A stretch of DNA of 16,616 bases from JBDNIO01 sp041688215 (lineage in GTDB: Bacteria; Pseudomonadota; Gammaproteobacteria; Nevskiales; Salinisphaeraceae): assembly GCA_041688215.1 (NCBI GenBank), contig JBDNIO010000102.1, positions 1 to 16,616 on the forward strand, written 5' to 3'. A program made the position numbers and the translations under genes. Below the pieces are notes generated by a model that was not told the origin of the DNA, ran no database searches, and saw only the letters and a program-made list of their open reading frames with translations. Shown piece by piece: positions 7,479 through 14,972 of the stretch. Each line of letters starts with the position of its first letter. Within the stretch, counting starts at the first letter, position 1.

Positions 7479-8939
7479 TTACATCAATACTACGTCGAAA
7501 TGTTCCTGCAGATACAAGGACTCGGACTGTAAACGGATTGGGTAACCCAGATTTTTGGAGAGCTCCGCCAGGGCGCCGGCCTGTTCGTCGAGCAGCATGG
7601 CGATAACATCGGGGTTGGCCAGCACCACGAGTTCCTTGAATTCGAACTGGCGCGCGGAGCGCAGTAGTTCGCGGAAAATATCGTGGCAGACCGTGTCCGA
7701 GGTTTTTACCGAGCCGCGGCCGGAACACATGGGGCAGGGTTCGCACAGGATATGCTCCAGGCTTTCGCGCGTGCGCTTGCGCGTCATTTCCACCAGGCCG
7801 AGCTGGGAAATATCGCAGATCATGCTCTTGGCAGAGTCTTTGGCGAGTGCGGTTTCCAGCGCGCGCAGTACCTGGTCGCGATGCGCCTGATCCTGCATGT
7901 CTATGAAATCAATGATGATTATGCCGCCAAGGTTGCGTAGCCGCAGTTGCCGGGCGATGGCGTGGGCTGCTTCCAGGTTGGTCTTGAGGATGGTATCGCC
8001 CAGGTTATAGGAGCCCACAAACGCGCCGGTGTTCACATCGATGGTGATCATGGCCTCGGTTTGCTCAATGACGATGCTGCCGCCGGACTTGAGATTGATG
8101 CGCGGATGCAGGGCGCGCTCCAGCTCGTCCTCGGCGCCGAACAGATCGAAGATTGGGCCGCTGTCTTCAAAAAGTTCAATGCGGTCGGTCAGCTCAGGCA
8201 CAAAGTCTTGGGCAAATTCCCGCATTTGCAGGTAAGCGTCGCGGTTATCGATGCGAATTCGGTCGACGTTGGGAGAGATCATGTCGCGCAGCATGCGCGT
8301 TACCAGCGGCAGATCGCCGTGGACGAGGCTGGGGGCTTGCGCGGCTATCACCTGTTTCTGAATCGCCGCCCAGAGTTTTTCCAGCAGGCGCATATCCGCT
8401 GCCAGGGCCTGTTCGCAGGCGCCCTCGCCGGCGGTACGCACGATAAATCCACCGGCCATGTTTTCGTTTTGCTTGATGGTGCTGACCGCCTGAGTGAGGC
8501 GCTCGCGTTCTTCCTCGTTTTCTATGCGTGTGGACAGAGCCACTTTTTCGTTATGCGGCATTAGCACCAGAAAGCGCGAGGGGATCGACAGATCAGTGGT
8601 TAGCCTCGCGCCCTTACTGCCCAGCGGCTCTTTCATAACCTGCACCAGGACGTGATCGTCCTGGGATAGCAGGTGTTCGATACTCAGGGGAAGGTCCTGG
8701 TCCTCGCCGTGGCGGCGCACAATGTCCGAGGCATGCAGGAACGCGGTACGTTCGAGCCCGACTTCCACAAATGCCGCCTGCATGCCGGGCAATACGCGTT
8801 GCACGCGGCCAAGGTAAATATTGCCGACTACGCCCCGCTGTGCGTCCCGCTGCAGAAATAATTCCTGCAACTGGCCATGCTCGATCTGGGCCACGTGGGT
8901 TTCCCCCGGCGCTACGTTTACCAGGATGTCGATAGTCAT
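7479..8939 (-). CDS. rng: Ribonuclease G
   Basis: RNase G is the short endonuclease of the RNase E/G family. It matures the 5' end of 16S rRNA and degrades some mRNAs. The 486 residues match E. coli (489), and the C-terminal scaffold of RNase E is absent. An S1 RNA-binding domain occupies roughly residues 35-105 (GVVGNIYLGRVQRVLPGMQAAFV). The two catalytic aspartates that bind Mg are Asp301 in MITIDVNTGAFVG and Asp344 in GIIIIDFIDMQ. The zinc-link CPMC is at 402-405, and the end FDVVLM is typical of RNase G. The ATG at 8939 gives the expected N-terminus (MTIDILVNVAPGETHVA). A GC-rich hairpin (8942-8953) covers the place of a ribosome binding site. Upstream, the maf gene often found between rlmH and rng is absent. 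Confidence 0.96.
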   Translation of the reverse strand: MTIDILVNVAPGETHVAQIEHGQLQELFLQRDAQRGVVGNIYLGRVQRVLPGMQAAFVEVGLERTAFLHASDIVRRHGEDQDLPLSIEHLLSQDDHVLVQVMKEPLGSKGARLTTDLSIPSRFLVLMPHNEKVALSTRIENEEERERLTQAVSTIKQNENMAGGFIVRTAGEGACEQALAADMRLLEKLWAAIQKQVIAAQAPSLVHGDLPLVTRMLRDMISPNVDRIRIDNRDAYLQMREFAQDFVPELTDRIELFEDSGPIFDLFGAEDELERALHPRINLKSGGSIVIEQTEAMITIDVNTGAFVGSYNLGDTILKTNLEAAHAIARQLRLRNLGGIIIIDFIDMQDQAHRDQVLRALETALAKDSAKSMICDISQLGLVEMTRKRTRESLEHILCEPCPMCSGRGSVKTSDTVCHDIFRELLRSARQFEFKELVVLANPDVIAMLLDEQAGALAELSKNLGYPIRLQSESLYLQEHFDVVLM

Positions 8940-9074
8940 CCCCGAGTGCTCGGAGTGCGCTTACGCATTTTTCTGACGCAATGAATCGGCCAGCGTAATT
9001 AAAGTTGATGTATACATGGCACCGATTGTCGGCCGCTAGTGCTGTGTCTGCAAGCGCGTGCTGACGCGCCGGCG
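8940..9074 (-). other. Longest gap in the cluster, between rlmH and rng
   Basis: These 135 bases hold no full gene. They contain a candidate promoter (9025-9053), an 18-codon open frame (9017-8961, start MYTSTLITLADSL), a 10-base palindrome ATGTATACAT (9008-9017) and a short GC hairpin (8942-8953) just before the rng ATG. In many beta- and gammaproteobacteria maf occupies this slot. The tiny frame shows only a faint likeness to the start of Maf proteins, which is not enough to call it a remnant. Confidence 0.5.
9025..9053 (-). promoter_or_regulatory. Candidate sigma-70 promoter for rng
   Basis: On the minus strand TTGCAG (9048-9053) and GACAAT (9025-9030) are separated by exactly 17 bases. 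They match the -35 and -10 consensus at 3 and 4 of 6 positions. The site lies in the longest intergenic gap of the cluster and would start transcription about 80 bases before rng. It is a pattern match only. Confidence 0.3.
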
Positions 9075-9545
9075 TTACGCGCGGTGGTAGGGGTGGCCCT
9101 GCAGCAGGCTCCAGGCGCGATAAATCTGCTCGGCGACGATGATGCGCACCAGCCCATGCGGCAGCGTAAGTGCGGACAGCGACCAGGACGAATCTGCCCG
9201 CGTCTGGCACGCCGGCGCCAGGCCGTCCGGTCCGCCGACCAGCAAGGCCAGATCACAGCCGTCTGCCAGCCAGGCTTGCATTTCTGTCGCAAGTCGTTCG
9301 GTGGACCAGGCCTTGCCGGTGACTTCCAGCGCGATTACGCGGTCGCTGGGCTGGGTGGCGGCGAGCATGCGCTCGCCCTCGGTTGCGATGGCCGATTTCG
9401 CGGCGGCGCTTTTGCCGCGATGGCCGAGCGCGATTTGATTAAGTTCCAGACGGCACTGCTGCGGCAGGCGGCTGGCGTATTCGTCAAAACCCGTGTTGAC
9501 CCATGCGGGCATGCGGGTGCCGACGGCGATCAGGGAAATACGCAA
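9075..9545 (-). CDS. rlmH: 23S rRNA (pseudouridine(1915)-N3)-methyltransferase RlmH
   Basis: RlmH is a SPOUT-class (alpha/beta knot) enzyme that methylates N3 of pseudouridine 1915 in helix 69 of 23S rRNA, acting on the assembled 70S ribosome. The 156 residues match the family (155 in E. coli). The N-terminus MRISLIAVGTRMPAWVNTGF aligns with E. coli from its first residue. The cofactor-binding knot is seen as VGGPDGL (103-109), WSLSALTLPH (121-130) and the C-terminal IYRAWSLLQGHPYHR. The start codon is TTG at 9545, fixed by this alignment since no ATG or GTG precedes the conserved block. It lies 2 bases after the rsfS stop, so translation is probably coupled. The rsfS-rlmH pair is widely conserved in bacteria. 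Confidence 0.96.
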   Translation of the reverse strand: MRISLIAVGTRMPAWVNTGFDEYASRLPQQCRLELNQIALGHRGKSAAAKSAIATEGERMLAATQPSDRVIALEVTGKAWSTERLATEMQAWLADGCDLALLVGGPDGLAPACQTRADSSWSLSALTLPHGLVRIIVAEQIYRAWSLLQGHPYHRA

Positions 9546-9547
9546 GC

Positions 9548-9886
9548 TTATTCTTGCTGTGTGCTTTCGGCTTCGCGCGTGTCGATATCCCAGAGTTTTT
9601 CAAGCTGATAATGCGCGCGCGTGGTGGGCTGCATGATGTGTACGATGACGCCGCCCAGGTCGATGAGCACCCATTCGGCTTGGTCCATGCCCTCTACGCC
9701 CGGTTTCAGCCCGGCTTGCTTGGCTTTCTGGACCAGTGTTTCGCCCAACCGTTTCACATGCCGTGCGGAGCGCCCCGAACAAATCACCATCTGGTCGGTG
9801 ATGGTGGTGAGCTGGGAGACATCCAGCACGGTGATGGATTCGCCCTTGAGCTCCTCTACCGCATCCAGGGCGAGTTTCAGATTCAT
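9548..9886 (-). CDS. rsfS: Ribosomal silencing factor RsfS
   Basis: RsfS (formerly YbeB/Iojap) binds ribosomal protein L14 on the large subunit and blocks joining with the small subunit, lowering translation under starvation. The 112 residues include the conserved ITVLDVSQLTTITDQMVICSG block (18-38), RHVKRLGETLV (42-52), GVEGMDQAEWVLIDLGGVIVHIM (about 63-85) and the terminal YQLEKLWDID. These are the usual Iojap-family signatures. Its ATG overlaps the nadD stop by 4 bases (ATGA), and rlmH follows after 2 bases. A short acidic, Gln-rich tail after LWD is variable in the family. Confidence 0.95.
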   Translation of the reverse strand: MNLKLALDAVEELKGESITVLDVSQLTTITDQMVICSGRSARHVKRLGETLVQKAKQAGLKPGVEGMDQAEWVLIDLGGVIVHIMQPTTRAHYQLEKLWDIDTREAESTQQE

Positions 9887-10545
9887 TGCGTCTTGACCCG
9901 TGGGTTTGTCGTTTCGGTGTAAATGCCGCTGTCGATAAGATCATCGAATACGGCTTGCGGTAGCAGATAACGGGGGCTGCGGCCGTCGGCCAGCAGTTCG
10001 CGGACATGGGTGCTGGAAATCGCCAGCGGCGGTGGCGCGCAGACGTGGATACTGCCGCCCAGCGCCGTGCTCAAGGCACGCGCATCGCCGCGTCTTTGCT
10101 CGAGTTCGGCTTGTGCGGCTGCGGGAAATTCCGGGCTGATCCCGGGCCGCTTCACCAGCACGATATGCGCGTAATCAAAAAGCTGGCGCCATTCATGCCA
10201 TTCGGGCAGCTTGGCGAAAACATCCCCGCCCATGATCAGGCACAGCGGGGTATCCGGAAGATCAGTGCGCAGGCTGGCGAGCGTATCCACCGTATAGGAC
10301 AGCCCTGGGCGCATGAGCTCGCGGTCGTCCAGCGACAGATTGGGTTCGCCGGCAATGGCCACGCGAATCCATTTCGCACGCTGGCCCGGCGTAGCCGAGG
10401 GCAAGTCACGATGCGGCGGCCGGGCGCTGGGGATCAGTCGCACCGAGGCCAGCTTCAGCCTGTCCCGCAGTTCAATGGCGAGACGCAAATGGCCGTTATG
10501 TACGGGATCAAAAGTGCCGCCGAGAATACCGATCGGAGCCTGCAT
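9883..10545 (-). CDS. nadD: Nicotinate-mononucleotide adenylyltransferase (NadD)
   Basis: NadD joins ATP and nicotinate mononucleotide to give deamido-NAD, a shared step of de novo and salvage NAD synthesis. The 220 residues show the nucleotidyltransferase motif GGTFDPVHNGH at 9-19, PPHRDLP at 43-49, the MGGD stretch at 105-108, the WHEW block at 116-119 and ISSTHVR at 176-182. The open frame includes a TTG one codon earlier, but I chose the ATG at 10545, 12 bases after the proA stop. The holA-proA-nadD-rsfS-rlmH order is typical of beta- and gammaproteobacteria. CoaD at the other end of the window belongs to the same nucleotidyltransferase superfamily but has its own substrate motifs. Confidence 0.96.
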   Translation of the reverse strand: MQAPIGILGGTFDPVHNGHLRLAIELRDRLKLASVRLIPSARPPHRDLPSATPGQRAKWIRVAIAGEPNLSLDDRELMRPGLSYTVDTLASLRTDLPDTPLCLIMGGDVFAKLPEWHEWRQLFDYAHIVLVKRPGISPEFPAAAQAELEQRRGDARALSTALGGSIHVCAPPPLAISSTHVRELLADGRSPRYLLPQAVFDDLIDSGIYTETTNPRVKTQ

Positions 10546-10557
10546 CAATGCTGTGTT

Positions 10558-11838
10558 CTAGCGAACGTGGCCGTCACCCAACACCACATATTTGACTGAC
10601 GTGAGGCCTTCCAGTCCCACCGGGCCGCGCGCGTGCAGCTTGTCGGTGGAGATGCCGATTTCCGCGCCCAGGCCATACTCGAAGCCATCGGCAAAACGGG
10701 TGGAGGCATTGACCATGACCGAAGCCGAGTCCACCGCGCGCAGAAAATAACGCGCGCGGCTGATGTTTTCGGTAACTATGCTGTCGGTATGGTGGGAACC
10801 GTATTTTTCGATGTGGTCGATGGCCGCGTCCATATCCGGCACGATTCTAACCGCCAGAATCGGGCCCAGATACTCGGTACTCCAGTCACTGTCCTGCGCG
10901 GGCTGTGCATCGTCCAGAATTTTCCGGGTGCGCTCGCAGCCACGAATTTCTACCCCGGCCTGGCGTAGGGTTTTGCCTAAAGGCGTCAGAACCTCAGCGG
11001 CGACCGCCTCGGCCACCAGCAGGGTTTCCATGGTGTTACAGGTGCCGTAACGCTGGGTTTTGGCATTCACCGCGATGGCGTGGGCTTTTTCCAGATCCGC
11101 CTGGTCGTCGATGTAAACGTGGCAGATGCCGTCCAGATGTTTGATTACCGGTACACGCGCGTGCTGGCTGACGTATTCCACCAACCCCTTGCCACCGCGC
11201 GGCACCACCACGTCGATGTATTCAGACATGCGCAGCATTTCCCCCACCGCCGCTCGCTTGGTGGTTTCCACCACTTGTACGGCGGTGCGCGGCAGGCCGG
11301 CGGCGGCTAGTGCGTTTGCGATGCAATCGCCGATAGCCTGATTGGACTCGCGCGCTTCAGAACCACCCCGCAGGATGGCGGCGTTGCCGGATTTCAGACA
11401 CAGCGCGGCGGCATCAGCCGTTACATTCGGCCGCGACTCGTAAATGATGCCGATCACGCCCAGCGGTACGCGCATGCGCCCCACCTGTATGCCGGAGGGG
11501 CGGTAGTTAAGATCGGTGATTTCGCCCACCGGGTCGGCCAAGGCGGCGACCTGACGCAGGCCTTCGGCCATGGCAGCAATACGCTCGGGGTTGAGTTCCA
11601 GGCGTTCGGACAAGGCCGCATCCAGTTTGCCGTGGCCGGCGCGCAAGTCCCTGGCGTTGGCCGCCAGAATGCTGGCCTGTGCGGACTCGATGGCATCGGC
11701 AATGGCAAACAATGCGGCGTTTTTTACGCCGGGATCCGCGACTGCCATCTCGCGCGCGGCCGCACGCGCGCCCTGCCCGAGTTTGCGCATATAGGTTGCC
11801 AGTGCCGCGTTGCTGTCTTCGCTCAAGCTTGCGCTCAT
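10558..11838 (-). CDS. proA: Gamma-glutamyl phosphate reductase (ProA)
   Basis: ProA reduces gamma-glutamyl phosphate with NADPH to glutamate 5-semialdehyde, the second step of proline synthesis. The 426 residues have the aldehyde dehydrogenase-like fold. VPLGVIGIIYESRPNVT (124-140) and LKSGNAAILRGGSEA (148-162) are the nucleotide-binding blocks. HLDGICHVYID (234-244) is family-specific, and the catalytic Cys267 lies in YGTCNTMETLL. GLGAEIGISTDKLHARGPVGLEGL near the end is the usual C-terminal signature. The ATG at 11838 follows holA by 21 bases. The kinase partner proB is not in the window, as is usual where proA sits in the holA-nadD cluster. Confidence 0.96.
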   Translation of the reverse strand: MSASLSEDSNAALATYMRKLGQGARAAAREMAVADPGVKNAALFAIADAIESAQASILAANARDLRAGHGKLDAALSERLELNPERIAAMAEGLRQVAALADPVGEITDLNYRPSGIQVGRMRVPLGVIGIIYESRPNVTADAAALCLKSGNAAILRGGSEARESNQAIGDCIANALAAAGLPRTAVQVVETTKRAAVGEMLRMSEYIDVVVPRGGKGLVEYVSQHARVPVIKHLDGICHVYIDDQADLEKAHAIAVNAKTQRYGTCNTMETLLVAEAVAAEVLTPLGKTLRQAGVEIRGCERTRKILDDAQPAQDSDWSTEYLGPILAVRIVPDMDAAIDHIEKYGSHHTDSIVTENISRARYFLRAVDSASVMVNASTRFADGFEYGLGAEIGISTDKLHARGPVGLEGLTSVKYVVLGDGHVR

Positions 11839-11859
11839 CGCCTGTAATCCAACCTGTAG

Positions 11860-12864
11860 CTAAGCTGATTGCTGAAAAGAACGGCGTGCCGGGTCGATAC
11901 CCGCAACGCCCAGCGCCAATGTTACCAGTTCCGCCCAAGCGCGGCCGCGCTCGGCGCCTTTATTGACCTGATCCGCGTGCGCGGCCAGGGCCAGCAGGCG
12001 CAGGATGCGTCCGCGTTTAATACGTTTGGCCGCGCGCGCCAGCAACTGCCGGCGCTGCGGCGGCATGGGCCGGGTTTTGCCACCCGCCTGTACCTGTTGC
12101 AGGGTGCGGATGTCGGCCACCAGGGCCCACAGAATCAGCACCGGATCGATGCCTTCTTCACGCAGACGCTCGGCGGTGCGAATTACGCCAGGGCCATCAC
12201 CGGCCAGGGCCTTGCCGCCGAGATCAAAAATATCGAAGTGCGCGGAGTCCGCGGCCACCTGCAGCATGGCTGCGGCGTCTACGGTCTCATCGGGAAACAA
12301 CAGCGCCAGACGATCAATTTCCTGCGCGGCGGCTAGCAGGTTGCCTTCGGCGCGTTCGGCCAGCACGGCAACGGCATCGGCGTTTAGCGCCACATTGCGG
12401 CTGCGGGCGCGTTGCGTAATCCAGCCGGGAAGTTTATCGCTGTCCAGGGGCCAGGCGTACATTTCCCGGCCCGCTTCGGCCAGACGCTTGTACCAGGCCT
12501 TGTGGCGTTCCTTGCCGGGCAGCGGGGTGGCGAGCACGATGAGGATCGTGTCCGGCGGTGGATTTTTTGCGTAATTGATAAGTGCCGCGCTGCCGTCCTT
12601 GCCCGGACCCTTGTCGGGCAGATGAATTTCGATGATGCGTTTTTGCGCGAATAACGACAGCGTGTCGCCGGCCGCGGCGAGCTGGTGCCAGTCGAAGCCG
12701 CCTTCAACGTGCAGCACCTGGCGTTCATCGTAGCCCGCCTCACGCGCGGTCTGGCGCAGCGCATCGGCCGCTTCGAGCACAATCAGCGGCTCGTCGCCGG
12801 CGAAGAGATAAATGCTGGAGAAGTTGTCTTGACTGCCTGGGCCTTGTGAGGCTGAACGATTCAA
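11860..12864 (-). CDS. holA: DNA polymerase III subunit delta (HolA)
   Basis: The delta subunit belongs to the clamp loader and opens the beta sliding clamp. The 334 residues are of normal length (343 in E. coli). IYLFAGDEPLIVLEAADALR (18-37) matches the family start region, followed by SLFAQKRIIEI, EGNLLAAAQEIDRLALL and the C-terminal QVNKGAERGRAWAELVTLAL. The first 17 residues (MNRSASQGPGSQDNFSS) do not resemble the usual opening helix (R-x-x-PEQL-x-x-x-L near GL). No other frame in the region encodes that opening. The only usable start is a TTG at 12864, 3 bases after the speD stop. Its usual upstream neighbours leuS and lptE are absent, replaced by speD. The core assignment is firm, while the N-terminus and start are uncertain. 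Confidence 0.92.
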   Translation of the reverse strand: MNRSASQGPGSQDNFSSIYLFAGDEPLIVLEAADALRQTAREAGYDERQVLHVEGGFDWHQLAAAGDTLSLFAQKRIIEIHLPDKGPGKDGSAALINYAKNPPPDTILIVLATPLPGKERHKAWYKRLAEAGREMYAWPLDSDKLPGWITQRARSRNVALNADAVAVLAERAEGNLLAAAQEIDRLALLFPDETVDAAAMLQVAADSAHFDIFDLGGKALAGDGPGVIRTAERLREEGIDPVLILWALVADIRTLQQVQAGGKTRPMPPQRRQLLARAAKRIKRGRILRLLALAAHADQVNKGAERGRAWAELVTLALGVAGIDPARRSFQQSA

Positions 12865-12867
12865 CGG

Positions 12868-13644
12868 CTACTCGCTGGGTTCTTCCGGCAGGTTGCGGCC
12901 GTAGAATATTTCCATTACTTCGTGTTCGATGCGGGTTTCCAGCGCCTCGGCTTCGTCGTCCTCGAGCATTTCCGGGGTGTCGCCAAACAGGTAGTCGCCG
13001 AGTGCCAGTTCCATCAGCCGCATCTTGGTATGGAAGATGCGCTCGGCGTGCACATTCACATCCACCATTTGGTAGCGGTCCCTGATGTCGGCGGCGATGT
13101 AGTCCTGAATCGAGTTGATGTGGTGGTCGATGAAATGCTTGTTGCCTTCCACGTCGCGCGTAAAGCCGCGCACGCGATAATCGAGGTTAACTACATCGAA
13201 CTCAAAACTGCGGATCAGGTAATCCAGCGCTTTCAGCGGCGAAATTACGCCGCAGGTGGATACATCGATATCCGCGCGAAAGGTGGAAATGCCGTGGTCG
13301 GGATGCGATTCGGGATAGGTGTGCACCGTAATGTGGCTTTTATCCAGATGACCCACCACGGCGTCGGATTGTGGCTCTGGAGACACGGATTCCTCGGCGA
13401 TAAGCATGGTTACGCTGGCGCCCTCTGGCTCGTAATCCTGACGCGCGATGTTAAGGATATTGGCACCGATGATTTCAGCCACCTCGGCAAGAATATGGGT
13501 AAGACGCACGGCGTTGAACACCTCGTCCAGATAGGCCACATATTCCAGCTTCTGAGCCGCGGAGCGTGCGTAGCAGATGTCGTAAATGTTGAACGACAGG
13601 CTTTTGGTGAGGTTGTTAAAGCCATGCAGCCTGAGTTTATCCAT
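12868..13644 (-). CDS. speD: S-adenosylmethionine decarboxylase proenzyme (SpeD)
   Basis: SpeD decarboxylates S-adenosylmethionine to supply the aminopropyl donor for spermidine synthesis. It is the long class 1A type (258 residues here, 264 in E. coli). The proenzyme cuts itself to form a pyruvoyl group: the site is Lys102-Ser103 in HLDKSHITVHTYPE (99-112), so Ser103 should become the pyruvoyl residue. The proton-donor Cys is Cys131 in STCGVISPLKALDYLI. The C-terminus ends with IFYGRNLP plus a short acidic tail. The ATG at 13644 has AGG about 6 bases upstream. An OsmC-family gene precedes it, an arrangement also found in Pseudomonas. holA follows after only 3 bases, which is unusual. speE is not in the window. 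Confidence 0.96.
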   Translation of the reverse strand: MDKLRLHGFNNLTKSLSFNIYDICYARSAAQKLEYVAYLDEVFNAVRLTHILAEVAEIIGANILNIARQDYEPEGASVTMLIAEESVSPEPQSDAVVGHLDKSHITVHTYPESHPDHGISTFRADIDVSTCGVISPLKALDYLIRSFEFDVVNLDYRVRGFTRDVEGNKHFIDHHINSIQDYIAADIRDRYQMVDVNVHAERIFHTKMRLMELALGDYLFGDTPEMLEDDEAEALETRIEHEVMEIFYGRNLPEEPSE

Positions 13645-13710
13645 TGCGCCTAGTCTCTACTGGATAAAAGGGGGCGGCATTATGCCTATGTTGCAATGCG
13701 GACGAAATAG
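13645..13710 (-). promoter_or_regulatory. Gap before speD with weak promoter candidate
   Basis: This 66-base gap contains CATAAT (13679-13684), a good -10 match, with TTTCGT (13702-13707) 17 bases upstream as a poor -35. The -10 overlaps a small palindrome, GGCAT-T-ATGCC (13676-13686), which could be an operator or chance. A dedicated speD promoter here is possible but weakly supported. Confidence 0.22.
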
Positions 13711-14133
13711 TCAAGCGTCGCTCGCGCGAATTTCATGACTGTGGCTAATATTTACGCTGGTCTGCAACATGATGGATGCGGAACAGTATTTCTCCGCCGA
13801 GAGCGCCACCGCACGCGCGACCTGCTTCTCGGACAGGCCGTCGCCGCTGATGATGAATTTCAGGTGGATATCGGTAAACACCTTGGGGTCGGTCTCGGCG
13901 CGCGTGGCCTCCAGTTCGATGCGGCAGCCGCTGACCGCTTGCCGCGCTTTTTTCAGAATGTGCATCACATCCATGGCGCTGCAGCCACCCACGCCGAGCA
14001 GCACCATTTCCATCGGTCGCATGCCGGTATTTTCGCCGCCGAGCGCGGGCGGGCCGTCTATGGTGATTTCGTGACCGCTGTCGGCGCGGCCGGTGAATTG
14101 CAGTTTTTCTTGCCAGTCTATGGTTGCTTGCAT
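13711..14133 (-). CDS. OsmC/Ohr-family protein (YhfA-like)
   Basis: This is a small OsmC-fold protein of 140 residues, close to E. coli YhfA (about 134). Family members use two cysteines to reduce hydroperoxides. Both are visible here, Cys51 in GVGGCSAMDVMHILKKAR and Cys117 in SAEKYCSAS. GMRPMEMVLLGVGGCSA (37-53) is the characteristic block around the first cysteine. The YhfA branch has no firmly established substrate, so peroxidase activity is an inference from the fold. E. coli yhfA lies next to crp, and Pseudomonas has trpC, the crp homologue vfr, an osmC-like gene and speD in a row. Here crp is missing and trpC lies 34 bases upstream. The start is the ATG at 14133. Confidence 0.88.
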   Translation of the reverse strand: MQATIDWQEKLQFTGRADSGHEITIDGPPALGGENTGMRPMEMVLLGVGGCSAMDVMHILKKARQAVSGCRIELEATRAETDPKVFTDIHLKFIISGDGLSEKQVARAVALSAEKYCSASIMLQTSVNISHSHEIRASDA

Positions 14134-14167
14134 TGGCTCGGGATTGCTTCGTGAAATGGGGAATGCA

Positions 14168-14968
14168 TTACGCTAATAATGCCTTTAAGGCCTCGCCTGG
14201 ATCGGGTTTGCGCATCAGCGATTCGCCGATCAGAAAGGCGTGTACGTCGGCCTCCTGCAGGCGCTGCACATCGGCCTTTGTATGGATGCCGCTTTCGCTG
14301 ATGAGTAACCGTTGCGCCGGCATTAGTTCGCGCAGCTTCAGGGTTACGTCCAGCGATGTTTCGAAGGTTCTCAGGTCGCGGTTATTCACGCCGATCAGGC
14401 AACGCGCGTCGAGTTTGAGCACGCGCTGCAATTCCATTTCGTTGTGGACCTCGGCGAGTACGTCCATGTCCATGTCCAGGGCCTTGTTCGCCAGTGCCTG
14501 CATGTCGCAATCATTTAACGCGGCGGCGATTAGCAGAATACAGTCCGCACCCAGCGCGCGGGCTTCGCAGACCTGCAGTTCGTCGATGATGAAATCCTTG
14601 CGCAGTATCGGCAGATCGCAGGCCTCGCGCGCCTCTTCCAGATATTCCGGCGCGCCCTTGAAAAACTCGCGGTCGGTAAGCACGGATAAACAGGCCGCGC
14701 CGCCGGCCGCGTAGCGCTCGGCCAGCCACGCGGGATTAAAGTCTTCGCGGATCAGGCCCTTGCTGGGCGAGGCTTTCTTGATCTCAGCAATCACGGCTAT
14801 GCCGGCATCCTGTGCGCGCCGCTTTAGCGCCGCGGCGAAGCCGCGCGGGGCGGGCGCGGCGGCTGCCTGTTCGTAACACAGTTCGGCGGCGCCATAGGAA
14901 TGCAGCAGGCGCACTTCCTCGCGTTTCTGCGTGAGAATTTTATCCAGAATGTGTACCGGTTTGGTCAT
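14168..14968 (-). CDS. trpC: Indole-3-glycerol phosphate synthase (TrpC)
   Basis: TrpC closes the ring of carboxyphenylamino-deoxyribulose phosphate to indole-3-glycerol phosphate, with loss of CO2 and water. It is the single-domain form (266 residues), without the TrpF domain fused to it in E. coli. The (beta/alpha)8 barrel signatures are all present: AEIKKASPSKG (61-71, with Glu62, Lys64 and Lys70), RKDFIID (123-129, Lys124), LAEVH (171-175, Glu173), VNNRDL (194-199, Asn195) and SESGI (224-228). The open frame begins at an ATG at 14986, inside the end of trpD. I prefer the ATG at 14968, 4 bases after the trpD stop, because MTKPVHILDKIL aligns with the start of known proteins. Neither start has a strong ribosome binding site. 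Confidence 0.96.
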   Translation of the reverse strand: MTKPVHILDKILTQKREEVRLLHSYGAAELCYEQAAAAPAPRGFAAALKRRAQDAGIAVIAEIKKASPSKGLIREDFNPAWLAERYAAGGAACLSVLTDREFFKGAPEYLEEAREACDLPILRKDFIIDELQVCEARALGADCILLIAAALNDCDMQALANKALDMDMDVLAEVHNEMELQRVLKLDARCLIGVNNRDLRTFETSLDVTLKLRELMPAQRLLISESGIHTKADVQRLQEADVHAFLIGESLMRKPDPGEALKALLA

Positions 14969-14972
14969 GCGC

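Noticed and set aside
8961..9017. 18-codon frame as a real leader peptide or gene
   Set aside because: It has no ribosome binding site and only a faint resemblance to Maf. I kept it only as part of the gap description and finding.
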